64,000 nt of DNA from Aeromonas lusitana (GCF_002812985.1 NZ_PGCP01000010.1:1-64000), one strand, 5' to 3'. Positions 8,169 through 17,274 are shown, counted from the stretch's first letter. Notes: generated from the sequence alone by a model not told the origin. Made by a program: numbers and translations.

Positions 8169-8552
8169 GCACCTCAATGCGGTGGAGCCGTGCCACTAGG
8201 CCACTGAGCCACGCAGGCAAATCATCTCACTCCCTCGGCGAATAGTGCCTGCGCCACTGGCTTGGCTGACACAGGGTTATGTTAAAAAATTCCCCTGCTT
8301 ATCTCACCCTATTCGGCCATGCACGGGAATATTTTCGCTTTCATCACCACAGCCAAATTGTTCCGACAAGAAACGAACCAGGTAGAAACCGTTTGCTGCA
8401 TTTTTCTCGTGTTCCCCCTATTCGACTCCCTATCACAAAACTCACTTGATGCATGGTTTTTAAGCACTCTTTCCCCCCATTCGGGGGCCTTTCTTCGCGA
8501 TGATAAGTGCTAGAGTCTGCCGCTGTTTTTTCCTTAATAAACGAGATGTTAT
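8169..8552. other. Intergenic region upstream of the lipoprotein operon
   Basis: These 384 bases have lower GC than the flanks and no convincing gene. A C5/G5 hairpin with an ATTC loop lies at 8474-8487. The stretch just before 8553 is AT-rich and presumably holds the promoter of the three-gene lipoprotein operon, but no clear sigma-70 pair or operator was found. Confidence 0.5.
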
Positions 8553-9224
8553 ATGAATAAGTTAGTTGTTTCATATGGCTTGATAGTGATAACAAGCTTA
8601 TTAACGGGTTGTGCCAGTGAATCCTCCCGTTCGGTTGCGGTACCGAAAGTCGCGTCCTACCAGAGCCATTATCAGGGCGTGCGTAGCCCGATTGCCGTTG
8701 GCAAGTTTGATAACCGCTCCAGCTACATGCGTGGCATCTTCTCCGATGGCGTAGATCGACTGGGCAGCCAGGCAAAAACAGTGCTGATCACCCATCTTCA
8801 GCAAACTGGCCGATTCAGTGTGCTGGATCGTGACAACATGGCAGAGATTAAGACTGAGGCCGGTATCAAACAGCAGGCCCAGCAGCTCAAGGGCGCTGAT
8901 TATGTCGTGACTGGCGACGTGACCGAGTTCGGTCGCAAGGAAGTCGGTGACCATCAGCTGTTTGGCATTCTGGGCCGTGGCAAATCACAAATTGCCTATG
9001 CCAAGGTCAATCTGAACATAGTCAACGTCACCACCTCAGAAGTTGTCTTCTCTTCCCAAGGCGCCGGGGAATACGAGCTTTCCAACCGCGAGATCATTGG
9101 CTTCGGTGGCACCGCCAGCTACGACTCCACTCTGAATGGCAAGGTGCTGGATCTCGCGATCCGCGAGGCCGTCAACAACCTGGTTAGCGGTATCGAGACT
9201 GGCGCCTGGCGTCCGGCACAATAA
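8553..9224 (+). CDS. CsgG/HfaB-family lipoprotein
   Basis: A 223-residue outer-membrane-type lipoprotein with lipobox LTGC (Cys20). The mature part follows the CsgG/HfaB fold: an IAVGKFDNRS strand, a regulatory-like segment ending RFSVLDRDNM, GADYVVTGDVTEF, and the long AYAKVNLNIVNVTTSEVVFSSQGAGEYELS strands followed by a C-terminal helix. CsgG proper forms the curli secretion pore; here there are no curli genes. It is the first of three lipoprotein genes (9 bp to the next, then a 4-bp overlap), so the products probably assemble together at the outer membrane. Confidence 0.85.
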   Translation: MNKLVVSYGLIVITSLLTGCASESSRSVAVPKVASYQSHYQGVRSPIAVGKFDNRSSYMRGIFSDGVDRLGSQAKTVLITHLQQTGRFSVLDRDNMAEIKTEAGIKQQAQQLKGADYVVTGDVTEFGRKEVGDHQLFGILGRGKSQIAYAKVNLNIVNVTTSEVVFSSQGAGEYELSNREIIGFGGTASYDSTLNGKVLDLAIREAVNNLVSGIETGAWRPAQ

Positions 9225-9233
9225 GGGAAGAAC

Positions 9234-9596
9234 ATGATGAAGACTTTCAACCTCTACCTGCTGCTGGCAAGCAGCCTGTTGCTCACTGCTTGTGCCCAAG
9301 GCCCACGCAACCTGTACAACTGGGATCAATACCAGACCGTCGTTTACCAACACATGCAAGGTGACGAGACCGGCGTCGAGGCCCAGATCACTGCGCTGGA
9401 GAAGAACCAACAAGAGGCCAGTGCCAAGGGCCAGGCGGTTCCTCCTGGTTTTCACGCCCACCTGGGCATGCTCTATGCCCAATTGGGCAAGGATGAACAA
9501 ACCCGCCAGCAATTTGAAACCGAGAAGCGCCTCTTCCCCGAGTCAGCTCCCTTCATGAACTTCCTGATGTCCAACAAGAAAGGTGTGACTCAATGA
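9234..9596 (+). CDS. DUF4810 family lipoprotein
   Basis: A 120-residue lipoprotein with lipobox LTAC (Cys20); the paired ATG codons at 9234/9237 make the start uncertain by one residue. The mature chain starts near LYNWDQYQ and contains a TPR-like helical segment (HAHLGMLYAQLGKDEQTRQQ). This matches the DUF4810 family, normally encoded between a CsgG-like and a DUF799 lipoprotein, as here. Function is unknown; the conserved triplet suggests a structural subunit of an outer-membrane complex. Confidence 0.82.
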   Translation: MMKTFNLYLLLASSLLLTACAQGPRNLYNWDQYQTVVYQHMQGDETGVEAQITALEKNQQEASAKGQAVPPGFHAHLGMLYAQLGKDEQTRQQFETEKRLFPESAPFMNFLMSNKKGVTQ

Positions 9597-10246
9597 CCCT
9601 GCGTGCCTTCTTCCCGCTCCTGCTGGGCGCCCTCCTGCTATCCGGTTGCGCACAACGCACCAGTTACGACTACAGCGACTTCAAGGAGAGCAAACCGACC
9701 TCCATTCTGGTACTTCCTCCGGTAAACAACTCCCCTGATGTCAAGGCTGGCCCCAGCCTGCAGTCCCAAATCACCTACCCGCTTGCCGAGTCAGGTTATT
9801 ATGTTCTGCCGGTTGCAGTCACCAACGAAACGTTTCGGCAGAACGGCGTCACCGAAGCTGCGGACATTCACGCCCTGCCAATAAAAAAGCTCCATGAGAT
9901 CTATGGCGCAGATACTGCGTTGTATATCGACATCGGAAACTACGGCACTAGCTACTTGGTCATCAGCAGCGAGACCGTGGTGACAGCCAGTGCTCGTCTG
10001 GTCGATCTGCGCACCGGCAAGCAGTTGTGGGCCGGCTCCGCGAGTGCTAGCAGTGCCGAACAACAAGGCAATTCGGGGGGTGGCCTCATTGGTATGCTGG
10101 TCGTGGCCGTCGTCAACCAGATCGCCAACACAGTCACAGATAAAGGACACGAAATTGCCGGGGTCACCAGCTTCCGCTTGCTGAGCGCCGACATGCCCAA
10201 TGGCATCCTCTATGGCCCTTACTCGCCGAAATATCAAAAGAAGTAA
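9593..10246 (+). CDS. DUF799 (GNA1162-like) lipoprotein
   Basis: A 217-residue lipoprotein with lipobox LSGC (Cys19). The mature part begins with an ILVLPPVNNS strand and has YPLAESGYYVLP, the YGADTALYIDI core and a Gly-rich LIGMLVVAVVNQI segment near residue 165, as in the DUF799 family that includes the neisserial antigen GNA1162. These proteins have a fold related to the TolB N-terminal domain and are thought to take part in outer-membrane transport. Its start overlaps the previous stop (ATGA), implying coupled translation within the operon. Confidence 0.82.
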   Translation: MTLRAFFPLLLGALLLSGCAQRTSYDYSDFKESKPTSILVLPPVNNSPDVKAGPSLQSQITYPLAESGYYVLPVAVTNETFRQNGVTEAADIHALPIKKLHEIYGADTALYIDIGNYGTSYLVISSETVVTASARLVDLRTGKQLWAGSASASSAEQQGNSGGGLIGMLVVAVVNQIANTVTDKGHEIAGVTSFRLLSADMPNGILYGPYSPKYQKK

Positions 10247-10262
10247 GGAATCCAATGTTATT

Positions 10263-10286
10263 AAAAGAGGGCGCCAGCCCTCTTTT
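10263..10286 (+). terminator. Terminator of the lipoprotein operon
   Basis: Stem AAAAGAGGGC/GCCCTCTTTT with a GCCA loop and a T6 run, 16 nt after the stop at 10246. The remaining intergenic bases up to 10570 hold a candidate extended -10 (TTATACTGGG, from 10509) for the following gene and nothing else recognisable. Confidence 0.88.
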
Positions 10287-10570
10287 TTATTGCCATCATT
10301 ATTGCCGCCCAATGCTCACTCATGCCCATTCAACCGCCATTCAGCCTGCATCAGTTATCAGAAACCATAATGCCATAGCTCACTTTTCCACCCATTCGCC
10401 AGCAAGGGTCTCTCCCGCCATCCCTGTGTGACATAAATGGCTATCTATCTCCTTGATATTAATGGGGCATTTCTCTGACAATTGGCCATCGCCCAGAGCA
10501 CTGCTTGCTTATACTGGGTCAAGTCAGTAATCACGAAACGCTCTCTCGCCACGTTAGGAAAGGCTCAGAC

Positions 10571-12049
10571 ATGTCGGTATCGAAGTTGCGCCCCCTCCCC
10601 AGCAAGTGGCTGACCAGGCTAGGATTACTGTGTCTGGCGCTGGCTGGGCTGGCAGTGGTGTGCTACTACACCTACCTCAATATCCGTCACGACATGCAGC
10701 TCATCACCGCCAAGCAGCAAAACGTGTTCGAGGTGTTCTACCAAAGGGCGCGCATCCTCTCCCCGGCCCAGCTGGCGCAGTTCATCGACGAGAGTGCCAT
10801 CAAGACCCCCATTTTCAGCGAGAACCGGGATGCCCTGGTCTATGTCTATGGCTATGACTTCAAAACCCTGGATCCCCTGGCCCAGATCCCCCTGATGCCG
10901 TCGATCCGCGAGACCCTGGCCACCTATCAGTACGTGCTCTCGTATCCCGAGGTCATCAACCTCTACGCCATCTTCGACGATCACCGCCTGCTCGGCATGA
11001 TGGCAGACAACCGCGACCTGCCGGCCCGCTTGCAGCCGGCCAACAGGGTGCTGAACAAGATGGAGCACTGGTTTCATTATTTCGGCTGCGCCGCCTTCGC
11101 CATGACTCACGAGCCCTGCAGCAGAGACGAAGCCCAGGTGTCCGACATCTACACGGACACCTTCACCGGGCGCCAGACCATCACCATGTATTTCCCCTTC
11201 GACTATTACGAGCACGCCACCCGGGCCTATCGTTATGGCCTGACCGGGGTCGACATCGCCGTCGACGCCGCCTTCAAGGATGTGTTGCAACCCTATGAGG
11301 GGCTCAACCCAACCCGCACCGTCATCACCTTCGATGCGGTCGAACCCTGCCGCCCCTATCACATCTGCCTGAGCACCCCGCTGATGCGCACCAAGGCCGG
11401 GGCCGATCTCTATCTGAAGTGGTCTTACTCCTACGATGACTTCGTTCAGCGGCTACTGCGCTACAGCCCTGCCTTCAAGCTCTACCTCATCGCCCTGCTG
11501 CTGGTGATGCTGACCTGGCGCCGGATCTACGCCCGTCTGCGCACCTTGGCCCACACGGATCAGCTGACCCGCTTGCCACGGCGAGACATCCTGGACCAGG
11601 CCATGCTGCAGGAGCACGACTACCTGATGATCCTGGACATCGACAACTTCAAGGCCATCAACGACAGCTATGGCCACAGCGTGGGGGACACGGCCCTGGT
11701 CGCCTTCGCCCGCTACCTGCACGGCCACATTCGTCACGGTGACACCGCCATTCGCTGGGGGGGTGAGGAGTTTATCACCCTCTACAGGGGACTAGGGGAC
11801 GAGGCCGAGATGCGCCAATGCGTCGCCCGCCTGCTGGCGCAGCCACTGCAGATAGCCGAGCTGCCCGTCCCCATCACCTTCTCGGCCGGCATCATCCGCA
11901 TCCGTGACTACCTGACGGTGCCGGACGCCGTGACCCTGGCGGACGAGCTGCTCTATCACGTCAAGCAACACGGCAAGCACAACATCGCCTACTACCAGGG
12001 GCAGAAGATAAGGCTCGTCAGGGAGCCAACGCCACCCGCAGCGCAGTAA
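10571..12049 (+). CDS. Membrane-bound diguanylate cyclase with periplasmic sensor domain
   Basis: A 492-residue protein from the ATG at 10571 (AGGAAAGG upstream); the frame is open further back but without a good start. A membrane helix at about 15-35, a periplasmic domain of roughly 270 residues with several Cys and a second helix near 310-325 precede a GGDEF domain. The active-site loop is GGEEF (397-401), an active variant, and an RxxD inhibitory site (RHGD) lies five residues upstream, so product feedback by c-di-GMP is expected. It synthesises c-di-GMP from two GTP. The signal sensed is unknown; the sensor is not an obvious CHASE or Cache domain. Confidence 0.88.
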   Translation: MSVSKLRPLPSKWLTRLGLLCLALAGLAVVCYYTYLNIRHDMQLITAKQQNVFEVFYQRARILSPAQLAQFIDESAIKTPIFSENRDALVYVYGYDFKTLDPLAQIPLMPSIRETLATYQYVLSYPEVINLYAIFDDHRLLGMMADNRDLPARLQPANRVLNKMEHWFHYFGCAAFAMTHEPCSRDEAQVSDIYTDTFTGRQTITMYFPFDYYEHATRAYRYGLTGVDIAVDAAFKDVLQPYEGLNPTRTVITFDAVEPCRPYHICLSTPLMRTKAGADLYLKWSYSYDDFVQRLLRYSPAFKLYLIALLLVMLTWRRIYARLRTLAHTDQLTRLPRRDILDQAMLQEHDYLMILDIDNFKAINDSYGHSVGDTALVAFARYLHGHIRHGDTAIRWGGEEFITLYRGLGDEAEMRQCVARLLAQPLQIAELPVPITFSAGIIRIRDYLTVPDAVTLADELLYHVKQHGKHNIAYYQGQKIRLVREPTPPAAQ

Positions 12050-12203
12050 CCGAGCACAAATATCTGCTCACTCCTGCCCTGCTGGTTGAAGAGAGGCAGG
12101 CAGCCGCGCTCGTTATCAACTTCTGCTGCACGAAGCGCTTCTGTTACCATTCATCCCTGTGACTGTTTTCACCCTGGCCGCGATAGCCCAACCTGGTACC
12201 CCT

Positions 12204-13457
12204 ATGTCTCTTGCCTCCTTTGCCGAACTGGCCCTCTCCTCTCCCTTACAACAGACCCTGAAGGATCTGGGCTATACAGCGCCGACTCCCATTCAGGCTG
12301 CCGCCATTCCCCTGGTGCTGACGGGGCGGGATCTGCTGGCGGGCGCCCAGACCGGCACCGGCAAGACGGCCGCCTTCGTGCTGCCCATCCTGCAGCTGTT
12401 GATGGTGCAGCAAACGGAGCCGGCCGCCACTCGCCCCATCCGCGCCCTGGTGCTGGTGCCGACCCGGGAGCTGGCGGTGCAGGTGCATGAGAGTGTGCTG
12501 CGCTATGGCAAGGAGACTGGGCTCACCAGCGCTTTGGTGTACGGCGGGGTCAGCATAGCGGCTCAGGTAGAGGCGCTCAGAAACGGGGTGGATATCCTGA
12601 TCGCCACCCCGGGCCGGTTGCTCGATCACCTGCGCCAGGGGGCGCTCAGCCTCTCGCAGCTCACCCATCTGGTGTTCGACGAGGCGGACCGCATGCTCGA
12701 CATGGGCTTTATGGACGAGATCAAGGCCCTGCTCAGACAGATACCCGCCGAGCGCCAGACCCTGCTGTTTTCCGCCACCTGTGACGACAACCTGTACGCC
12801 TTGAGCAAAGTCTTGCTGCGCGACCCGGCTCTGATTGAAGTCGCCCCGCGCAACACCACGGCGGCCGAGATAGAGCAGCGGGTCTATACGGTGGATGGCG
12901 ATCGCAAGCAGGCTCTGGTCGAACACCTGATAAAAGTGAAGGGCTATGCACCGGCACTCATTTTCAGTCGTACCCGGCAAGGGGCCGACCAGCTGGCCCA
13001 GCGGCTCGGCAAGGCGGGCATCAATGCGCTGGCCTTCCACGGGGATCTCTCTCAAAGCGCGCGGGAAAAAGTGTTGCTGGAGTTTCGCGCCGGCACCCTG
13101 CAAGCGCTGGTTGCCACTGATGTGGCGGCCCGCGGGCTGGATATCTTGGATCTCAACTACGTGATCAACCTGGAATTCCCGCATCAGCCGGAGGATTACG
13201 TGCACCGCATCGGCCGCACCGGCCGCGCCGGCAACAAGGGGCTCGCCATCACACTGTTCAGCCAGGACGACGCGCCGCTGCTTGAAAAAGTCGAAGCCGT
13301 GCTCGATACCCGGCTGCCCCAGCAGTGGTTCCCGGGTTTCGAACCCGATCTCACCCGCTTCGAGCCCGAGCCCCGCCGCAATAGCAGGGCCGCCCAGAAG
13401 CAGAAGGCCAGAAAGCAGGCACTGACGAGCAACAAAAGCGGCAAAGGCAAGCATTAA
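12204..13457 (+). CDS. DEAD-box ATP-dependent RNA helicase, RhlE family
   Basis: A 417-residue helicase from the ATG at 12204 (MSLASFAELALS), chosen because family members start with this Q-motif-proximal segment; a GTG 15 codons earlier is possible. The motifs in order are Q (TAPTPIQ), I (AQTGTGKT), Ia (PTRELA), Ib (TPGR), II (DEAD), III (SAT), IV (LIFSRTRQG), V (ATDVAARGLDI) and VI (HRIGRTGRAG). A short basic tail (KQKARKQALTSNKSGKGKH) ends the protein, typical of RhlE-like helicases that bind structured RNA. It probably acts in ribosome assembly or RNA turnover. It is monocistronic, ending at a terminator. Confidence 0.9.
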   Translation: MSLASFAELALSSPLQQTLKDLGYTAPTPIQAAAIPLVLTGRDLLAGAQTGTGKTAAFVLPILQLLMVQQTEPAATRPIRALVLVPTRELAVQVHESVLRYGKETGLTSALVYGGVSIAAQVEALRNGVDILIATPGRLLDHLRQGALSLSQLTHLVFDEADRMLDMGFMDEIKALLRQIPAERQTLLFSATCDDNLYALSKVLLRDPALIEVAPRNTTAAEIEQRVYTVDGDRKQALVEHLIKVKGYAPALIFSRTRQGADQLAQRLGKAGINALAFHGDLSQSAREKVLLEFRAGTLQALVATDVAARGLDILDLNYVINLEFPHQPEDYVHRIGRTGRAGNKGLAITLFSQDDAPLLEKVEAVLDTRLPQQWFPGFEPDLTRFEPEPRRNSRAAQKQKARKQALTSNKSGKGKH

Positions 13458-13532
13458 CGACGACCTTTGCCATCAACAAGGGGGGCAGAACCGGGAAAGA
13501 GCAAAGCCTCAGTCTCTGCATCCATCCCCAAT

Positions 13533-13558
13533 AAAAAACGCCCGATTGGGCGTTTTTT
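13533..13558. terminator. Bidirectional terminator
   Basis: Stem AAAAAACGCCC/GGGCGTTTTTT with a GATT loop lies between two convergent genes (helicase on the plus strand, flippase-like protein on the minus strand) and is symmetric enough to serve both. Confidence 0.88.
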
Positions 13559-13577
13559 TATTGCCTTTATCCAGATA

Positions 13578-14873
13578 TCACGAGGGCTGAGGGAGTGGCT
13601 CGGCCGGCAGGGACTTGAGGATCCGCCGCTCCGCCAGAGTGGAGAGGATAAACATCGCCAGATAGCCCAGACCCAGCGCCACTATGATGGCCACCACGTT
13701 GGCGGTGAACTCGGCCACCAGGTAGTAGGCCGCCACCAGGGCCACTATGCCCACCAGGCGGATGATCAGGCTCTCGGTGAAGTGGCCGTGGGCCTTGATA
13801 TAGGCGAGCTGATAGCCGTTGAGCATCATAAAGATAAAGAAGATGGAGAAGTGGAACAGTACGGGCACGGCCCCCACATAGTCGGCGGGGAACAGCAGTA
13901 ATACCAGCGACTTACCCCATATAAGCATCACCATGAAGAATATTGTGCTGACTACAGCACTCAGACGGAAGATCCAGCTACGGATCAGCCGGATCTGGCG
14001 GTGATCTCCGCTGCGCAGATTGACCGCCAATTCCGGCAGCACGAAGCGGTAGATGGGGAAGACGAACAGCAGGGTCATATAGGTGAAGATGGGACGCACC
14101 ACCACCTGAAAATCCCCCAGCTCGTCGAGGCTGAAGTGGCGTATGGTGAGCAGTACAGTGATGTAGATCATCAGGATACTGGCCCCTGCCTCGAGCGAAG
14201 CGGTGAAGCTCTTCTTCACATAGCTGCGCATCTCGGGGCCAAGCGCGACCTTGGCCAACGGTCGGGTGGCGATGGCCCGGCGCCGGTGCAGATACATATA
14301 ACCCGCGATGCCGAGCGACGAGAAGGTCAGCCCGTAGAACAGCGAGCCAAGCGCATCCAGCCCAAGGCCGAAGTAGCAGATCCCGAACATCAGGGCATTG
14401 GCGAGCGGCTCCAGCCAGGTGACCCGATTCGAGATCTCGTACATCCGGTACATGGCCACCAGATTGGTGAAGTAGACCTTGAACCCCAGCCCGAAGATGA
14501 TCCCCACCAGTTGCAGATACTCGGCCCGGATATGGAGCCCGTGTTTGATATAGGGGATCACGACGCCCCAGGTGAGCAGCACCATGCCGATCAGGAAGTA
14601 GCGGAAGATATTGATGATGTCCCGATCGTTCCTGGTCTGGGAGTAACTCACCACCATGGAGGAGCGAAAGCCGGTCATCAGGATAAGGGAGAGCGAGATC
14701 AAATCCACCACGCTGTTGAACAGCGCCAGATCACCCTTGGCCACCCACTGCGCCAGCCACACCTTGAAGGCGAAGCCGATGATGATGCTGGCGAGCGACG
14801 CCCACATGCCGGTGACGAAGGCCTGCTTGAGGCGGGTGAGAGAGTCAGTTTGCACGTCTTGCGTAACTTGCAT
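13578..14873 (-). CDS. MOP/polysaccharide flippase-like integral membrane protein
   Basis: A 431-residue protein from the ATG at 14873 (an upstream TTG at 14903 is also open; neither has a strong Shine-Dalgarno). About 12 hydrophobic helices are spaced as in Wzx/MATE-like (MOP superfamily) exporters, including the early FKVWLAQWVAKGDLALFN segment and the second-half LGDFQVVVRPIFTYMTL helix pair. No glycosyltransferase genes are adjacent, so it may not belong to an O-antigen locus. The likely role is transport of a lipid-linked or polar substrate across the inner membrane; the substrate cannot be inferred. Confidence 0.7.
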   Translation of the reverse strand: MQVTQDVQTDSLTRLKQAFVTGMWASLASIIIGFAFKVWLAQWVAKGDLALFNSVVDLISLSLILMTGFRSSMVVSYSQTRNDRDIINIFRYFLIGMVLLTWGVVIPYIKHGLHIRAEYLQLVGIIFGLGFKVYFTNLVAMYRMYEISNRVTWLEPLANALMFGICYFGLGLDALGSLFYGLTFSSLGIAGYMYLHRRRAIATRPLAKVALGPEMRSYVKKSFTASLEAGASILMIYITVLLTIRHFSLDELGDFQVVVRPIFTYMTLLFVFPIYRFVLPELAVNLRSGDHRQIRLIRSWIFRLSAVVSTIFFMVMLIWGKSLVLLLFPADYVGAVPVLFHFSIFFIFMMLNGYQLAYIKAHGHFTESLIIRLVGIVALVAAYYLVAEFTANVVAIIVALGLGYLAMFILSTLAERRILKSLPAEPLPQPS

Positions 14874-14989
14874 GGGTCGAAAGGCCGGGTCGCTGCGAGG
14901 CAAGGGAGAGGCCCATCTTATAAAAGGGAGACCTGGATTGAACAGCCTTGATGCCCCAGGCTATTAATCAGGGACCGGCAGCCGACCCA

Positions 14990-15232
14990 TCACGGCACCA
15001 AGACGCCACCAGACTCAGAGGCTGAGCCTTGGCTCTCCCACCTGATCCCGAGCGACGAGTCGGCGCTCTGGCCATCGCGCTGACTATATCTCTGGCCATC
15101 ATAGTGTTCCACCCCATGACTGGAGCTCTGTGGCTGCAGGCACTCGAACCCAGCCGCCCGCACGCTGCCACCCCAGAGGCCGGCCACCAGCACCAGCCCA
15201 CCTGCCAACCCCACCTTGATCCAACTCTTCAT
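14990..15232 (-). CDS. Small secreted protein of unknown function
   Basis: An 80-residue protein. The ATG at 15232 is supported by AGAAGGAG 8 nt upstream. Residues 1-26 form a signal peptide (KSWIKV, then a Gly/Leu/Val core, then SVRA before a likely cut). The mature 54 residues are polar, with one Cys, and rich in Ser, Gln and Gly; no known domain is recognised. It sits alone between the flippase-like gene and the AT-rich island. The frame stays open upstream to 15427, but that extension lacks a ribosome site. Confidence 0.55.
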   Translation of the reverse strand: MKSWIKVGLAGGLVLVAGLWGGSVRAAGFECLQPQSSSHGVEHYDGQRYSQRDGQSADSSLGIRWESQGSASESGGVLVP

Positions 15233-15695
15233 GCTGTTGCTCCTTCTATCTATCCGGCCCCTGGCCCTTTGCGGCCTGCCGGGCCCTTTAAGCAGTGAGC
15301 AGAAGATACGGGAGATTTGTGAGGGAGAAATGCGCTTGTGTGAAGTTTGGGTGAAGTCGCGGCAGAAATTGCGGTTGGCAGTACGGGGAATGGATAGAGA
15401 TAAACGATCAAAACACACAATCAACACCGTGATGTAGGGACTATTAGTGCAGCGTAATCTTCCGTTTACCGCGCACGACGTGATAGCAAGACAGCAGGAA
15501 ACCTTGGATCACAACAGCTTCTCGGCCACGACCTATTCACGATCGTCCGAATACGCTTCGCTATTCGAACCTACGCCCCTAAGAATGTTGATCGACATCA
15601 TATAAATTAACTTTTCATCTCTAATCTATTGCAAAATTAAACACCAAATAAAACTATATTCTTTTATAAATTTTTTCATATCCGCGAGGAACACA
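15233..15695. other. Intergenic junction into the AT-rich island
   Basis: These 463 bases grade from GC-rich sequence near 15300 to strongly AT-rich after about 15600. A small hairpin CGAATA/TATTCG lies around 15548-15567. On the minus strand a short frame without a start ends near 15449 and might be the tail of a degraded gene. AT-rich sequence before 15696 (TATATTC, TTTATAAA) may supply a promoter for the island genes. No tRNA, integrase or direct-repeat boundary was found. Confidence 0.5.
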
Positions 15696-16511
15696 ATGAA
15701 GATAAGTCTTGACTTAACTATAAACAGTGGCAATGACGATATTGATATGGATTATGCCCTTCAGACTTTATCAGGAGCATCGGGAGTTACTAGCATTATT
15801 ACTGAAGCCGTTCTTCGTGGAAAAGTCAAAGAAAATAGACATCAGAGCAATGAAATAAGAACTAACCTAAAACATTCATTTACAGGCTCTTTCGGTCAGT
15901 GTTTTGATGTTGTAATAGCAGATCAAAAGGTTGCGTCACGCCTTGCAAACATGACTCGAACTGTATTTTCAGAAGTAATGAGTTATTATATTTATGAATC
16001 GCTTTTTTTAGAGAGTGCAGAGCTAAGCAATGCTGCTAAGAAAGTCGTTAAGGGATTGGAAGATATCGAGGATGAACTAACCAAAGCCATTCGAAATAGA
16101 CTAAAAAACATGCATAAAATTTCTACCATGTGTAATTACTCTGTCGATTTGAATTACAGAAAGCCTGGTGGAAAACAAAAGATTGCAACTCTAAATCAGA
16201 ATACAGCTTTAAATATCACCGAATTAATTGAAACTGACCACGATCATCAAATTGAAGCTATTATAACCCGATTCAATACTTTTACTGGAAATGGTAGGTT
16301 GTTGGTTAATGGAGAGGAAAGAACTACTTCTTTTGGTTTTTTGAATGGCTTGAAGTATGTAACTGATGCGCAAACAAAGAAAATAACCAGTAATCTAAAC
16401 TCCAATAATAGATTGGCAGAGGAAGAGCGACAATATTTATCGCTCAAGGTTCGAGACATGACGATTAGTAATGGTGAAATCGTAAAATACTTAATTATTG
16501 AGGTGGAATGA
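15696..16511 (+). CDS. Unknown protein, first gene of the AT-rich island
   Basis: A 271-residue soluble protein with no signal peptide or membrane segment; GAGGAACACA precedes the ATG. The N-terminus (MKISLDLTIN) looks like a beta-strand followed by a helical region with the mixed pattern KHSFTGSFGQCFDVVIAD. The middle is helical and charged. I recognise no family or catalytic motif. Codon usage is strikingly AT-rich (AAA, AAT, ATT and TTA dominate), unlike all flanking genes, so it was probably acquired horizontally. Its stop overlaps the start of the next gene (ATGA), so the two products probably act together. Confidence 0.75.
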   Translation: MKISLDLTINSGNDDIDMDYALQTLSGASGVTSIITEAVLRGKVKENRHQSNEIRTNLKHSFTGSFGQCFDVVIADQKVASRLANMTRTVFSEVMSYYIYESLFLESAELSNAAKKVVKGLEDIEDELTKAIRNRLKNMHKISTMCNYSVDLNYRKPGGKQKIATLNQNTALNITELIETDHDHQIEAIITRFNTFTGNGRLLVNGEERTTSFGFLNGLKYVTDAQTKKITSNLNSNNRLAEEERQYLSLKVRDMTISNGEIVKYLIIEVE

Positions 16512-17251
16512 TTATGAGATTGATTGGTTGGGGCGCGTCAATCATTATAATGATAGTTTTGGGGTTATACTATTATCAATTTGGCGTAGGCCCAACCACT
16601 CTTTCTGAGGAGAAAGATGTATGGGGGCAGTTTGGTGATTATTTTGGTGGAACTCTTAATCCAATTCTAAGTTTCATGTCAGTGCTACTTCTAATTAAAT
16701 CAGTTAGATTACAATTGATCGCAAATTCCTCCTTAATAAAAGAGACAAAGAGACAGGAATATCTCGACAAAAGGAAATCTTTTGAATTTCAGTTTTATAA
16801 TTTAATTGAAGCTCAAAAAAGCGGCTTTGATGATTTCTCTTTGAAATTCCCATCACCAAGTGGGTTCGTAACAAAAAATAAAGTTGATGCGGTCAATGAA
16901 CTTGAGAACCTCATAAAAAAAGGTAGAGGGGGTACAATTAATTTACCTGAGGTACTTGAGGCATTAGATAATAGCTCTGATGACAAGATATTTTCTTGCG
17001 CTCGAAGATTCTATCTTATTGTCAAGCTCATCAACGATAAAGTTACAGTGGGAAATGGCTTTGACGATAAAGATAAACTAATGTACGTAGAAACATTAGT
17101 TAATTTATCTGATTTTGCAACAATTAGATTAATATGCATAATCATAACTTATCTTTCTTGGCCTAACATCATGTATGTAAAAAACACTACCGAGATTATT
17201 TCGGTTATTGATTCAACTGGATTAAATATCTACATAGAGTCATTAAAGTAA
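16508..17251 (+). CDS. Putative phage abortive infection membrane protein (putAbiC-like)
   Basis: A 247-residue protein (an alternative ATG at 16514 also fits the GAGGTGG ribosome site). Two membrane segments at the N-terminus, residues 6-25 and about 50-66, flank the segment WGQFGDYFGGTLNPILSFMS, which is the hallmark of the 'putative phage abortive infection protein' family. The cytoplasmic remainder is helical and charged, starting with an ETKRQEYLDKRKSFEFQFYNLIE segment. It is as AT-rich as the first gene. In family members this domain is associated with growth arrest or membrane damage on phage infection; here that is an inference. Confidence 0.72.
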   Translation: MIMRLIGWGASIIIMIVLGLYYYQFGVGPTTLSEEKDVWGQFGDYFGGTLNPILSFMSVLLLIKSVRLQLIANSSLIKETKRQEYLDKRKSFEFQFYNLIEAQKSGFDDFSLKFPSPSGFVTKNKVDAVNELENLIKKGRGGTINLPEVLEALDNSSDDKIFSCARRFYLIVKLINDKVTVGNGFDDKDKLMYVETLVNLSDFATIRLICIIITYLSWPNIMYVKNTTEIISVIDSTGLNIYIESLK

Positions 17252-17274
17252 GAGGTTGCACATTCGCAACCTCT
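17251..17274. terminator. Hairpin after the island genes
   Basis: Stem AGAGGTTGC/GCAACCTCT with a 6-nt loop directly abuts the stop of the abortive-infection-like gene. The T-run is poor on both strands, so it may be a weak or factor-assisted terminator. The convergent amidase gene ends 18 bp away. Confidence 0.5.

Noticed and set aside
15541..15580. A tRNA or attachment-site remnant near TTCGAAC at the island edge
   Set aside because: No acceptor, D or anticodon stem could be folded, and no matching direct repeat was found at the other side near 17250-17290.
15696..17251. A toxin-antitoxin pair
   Set aside because: Both proteins are about 250 residues, larger than usual type II components, and the second has the abortive-infection membrane signature; no toxin fold was seen.
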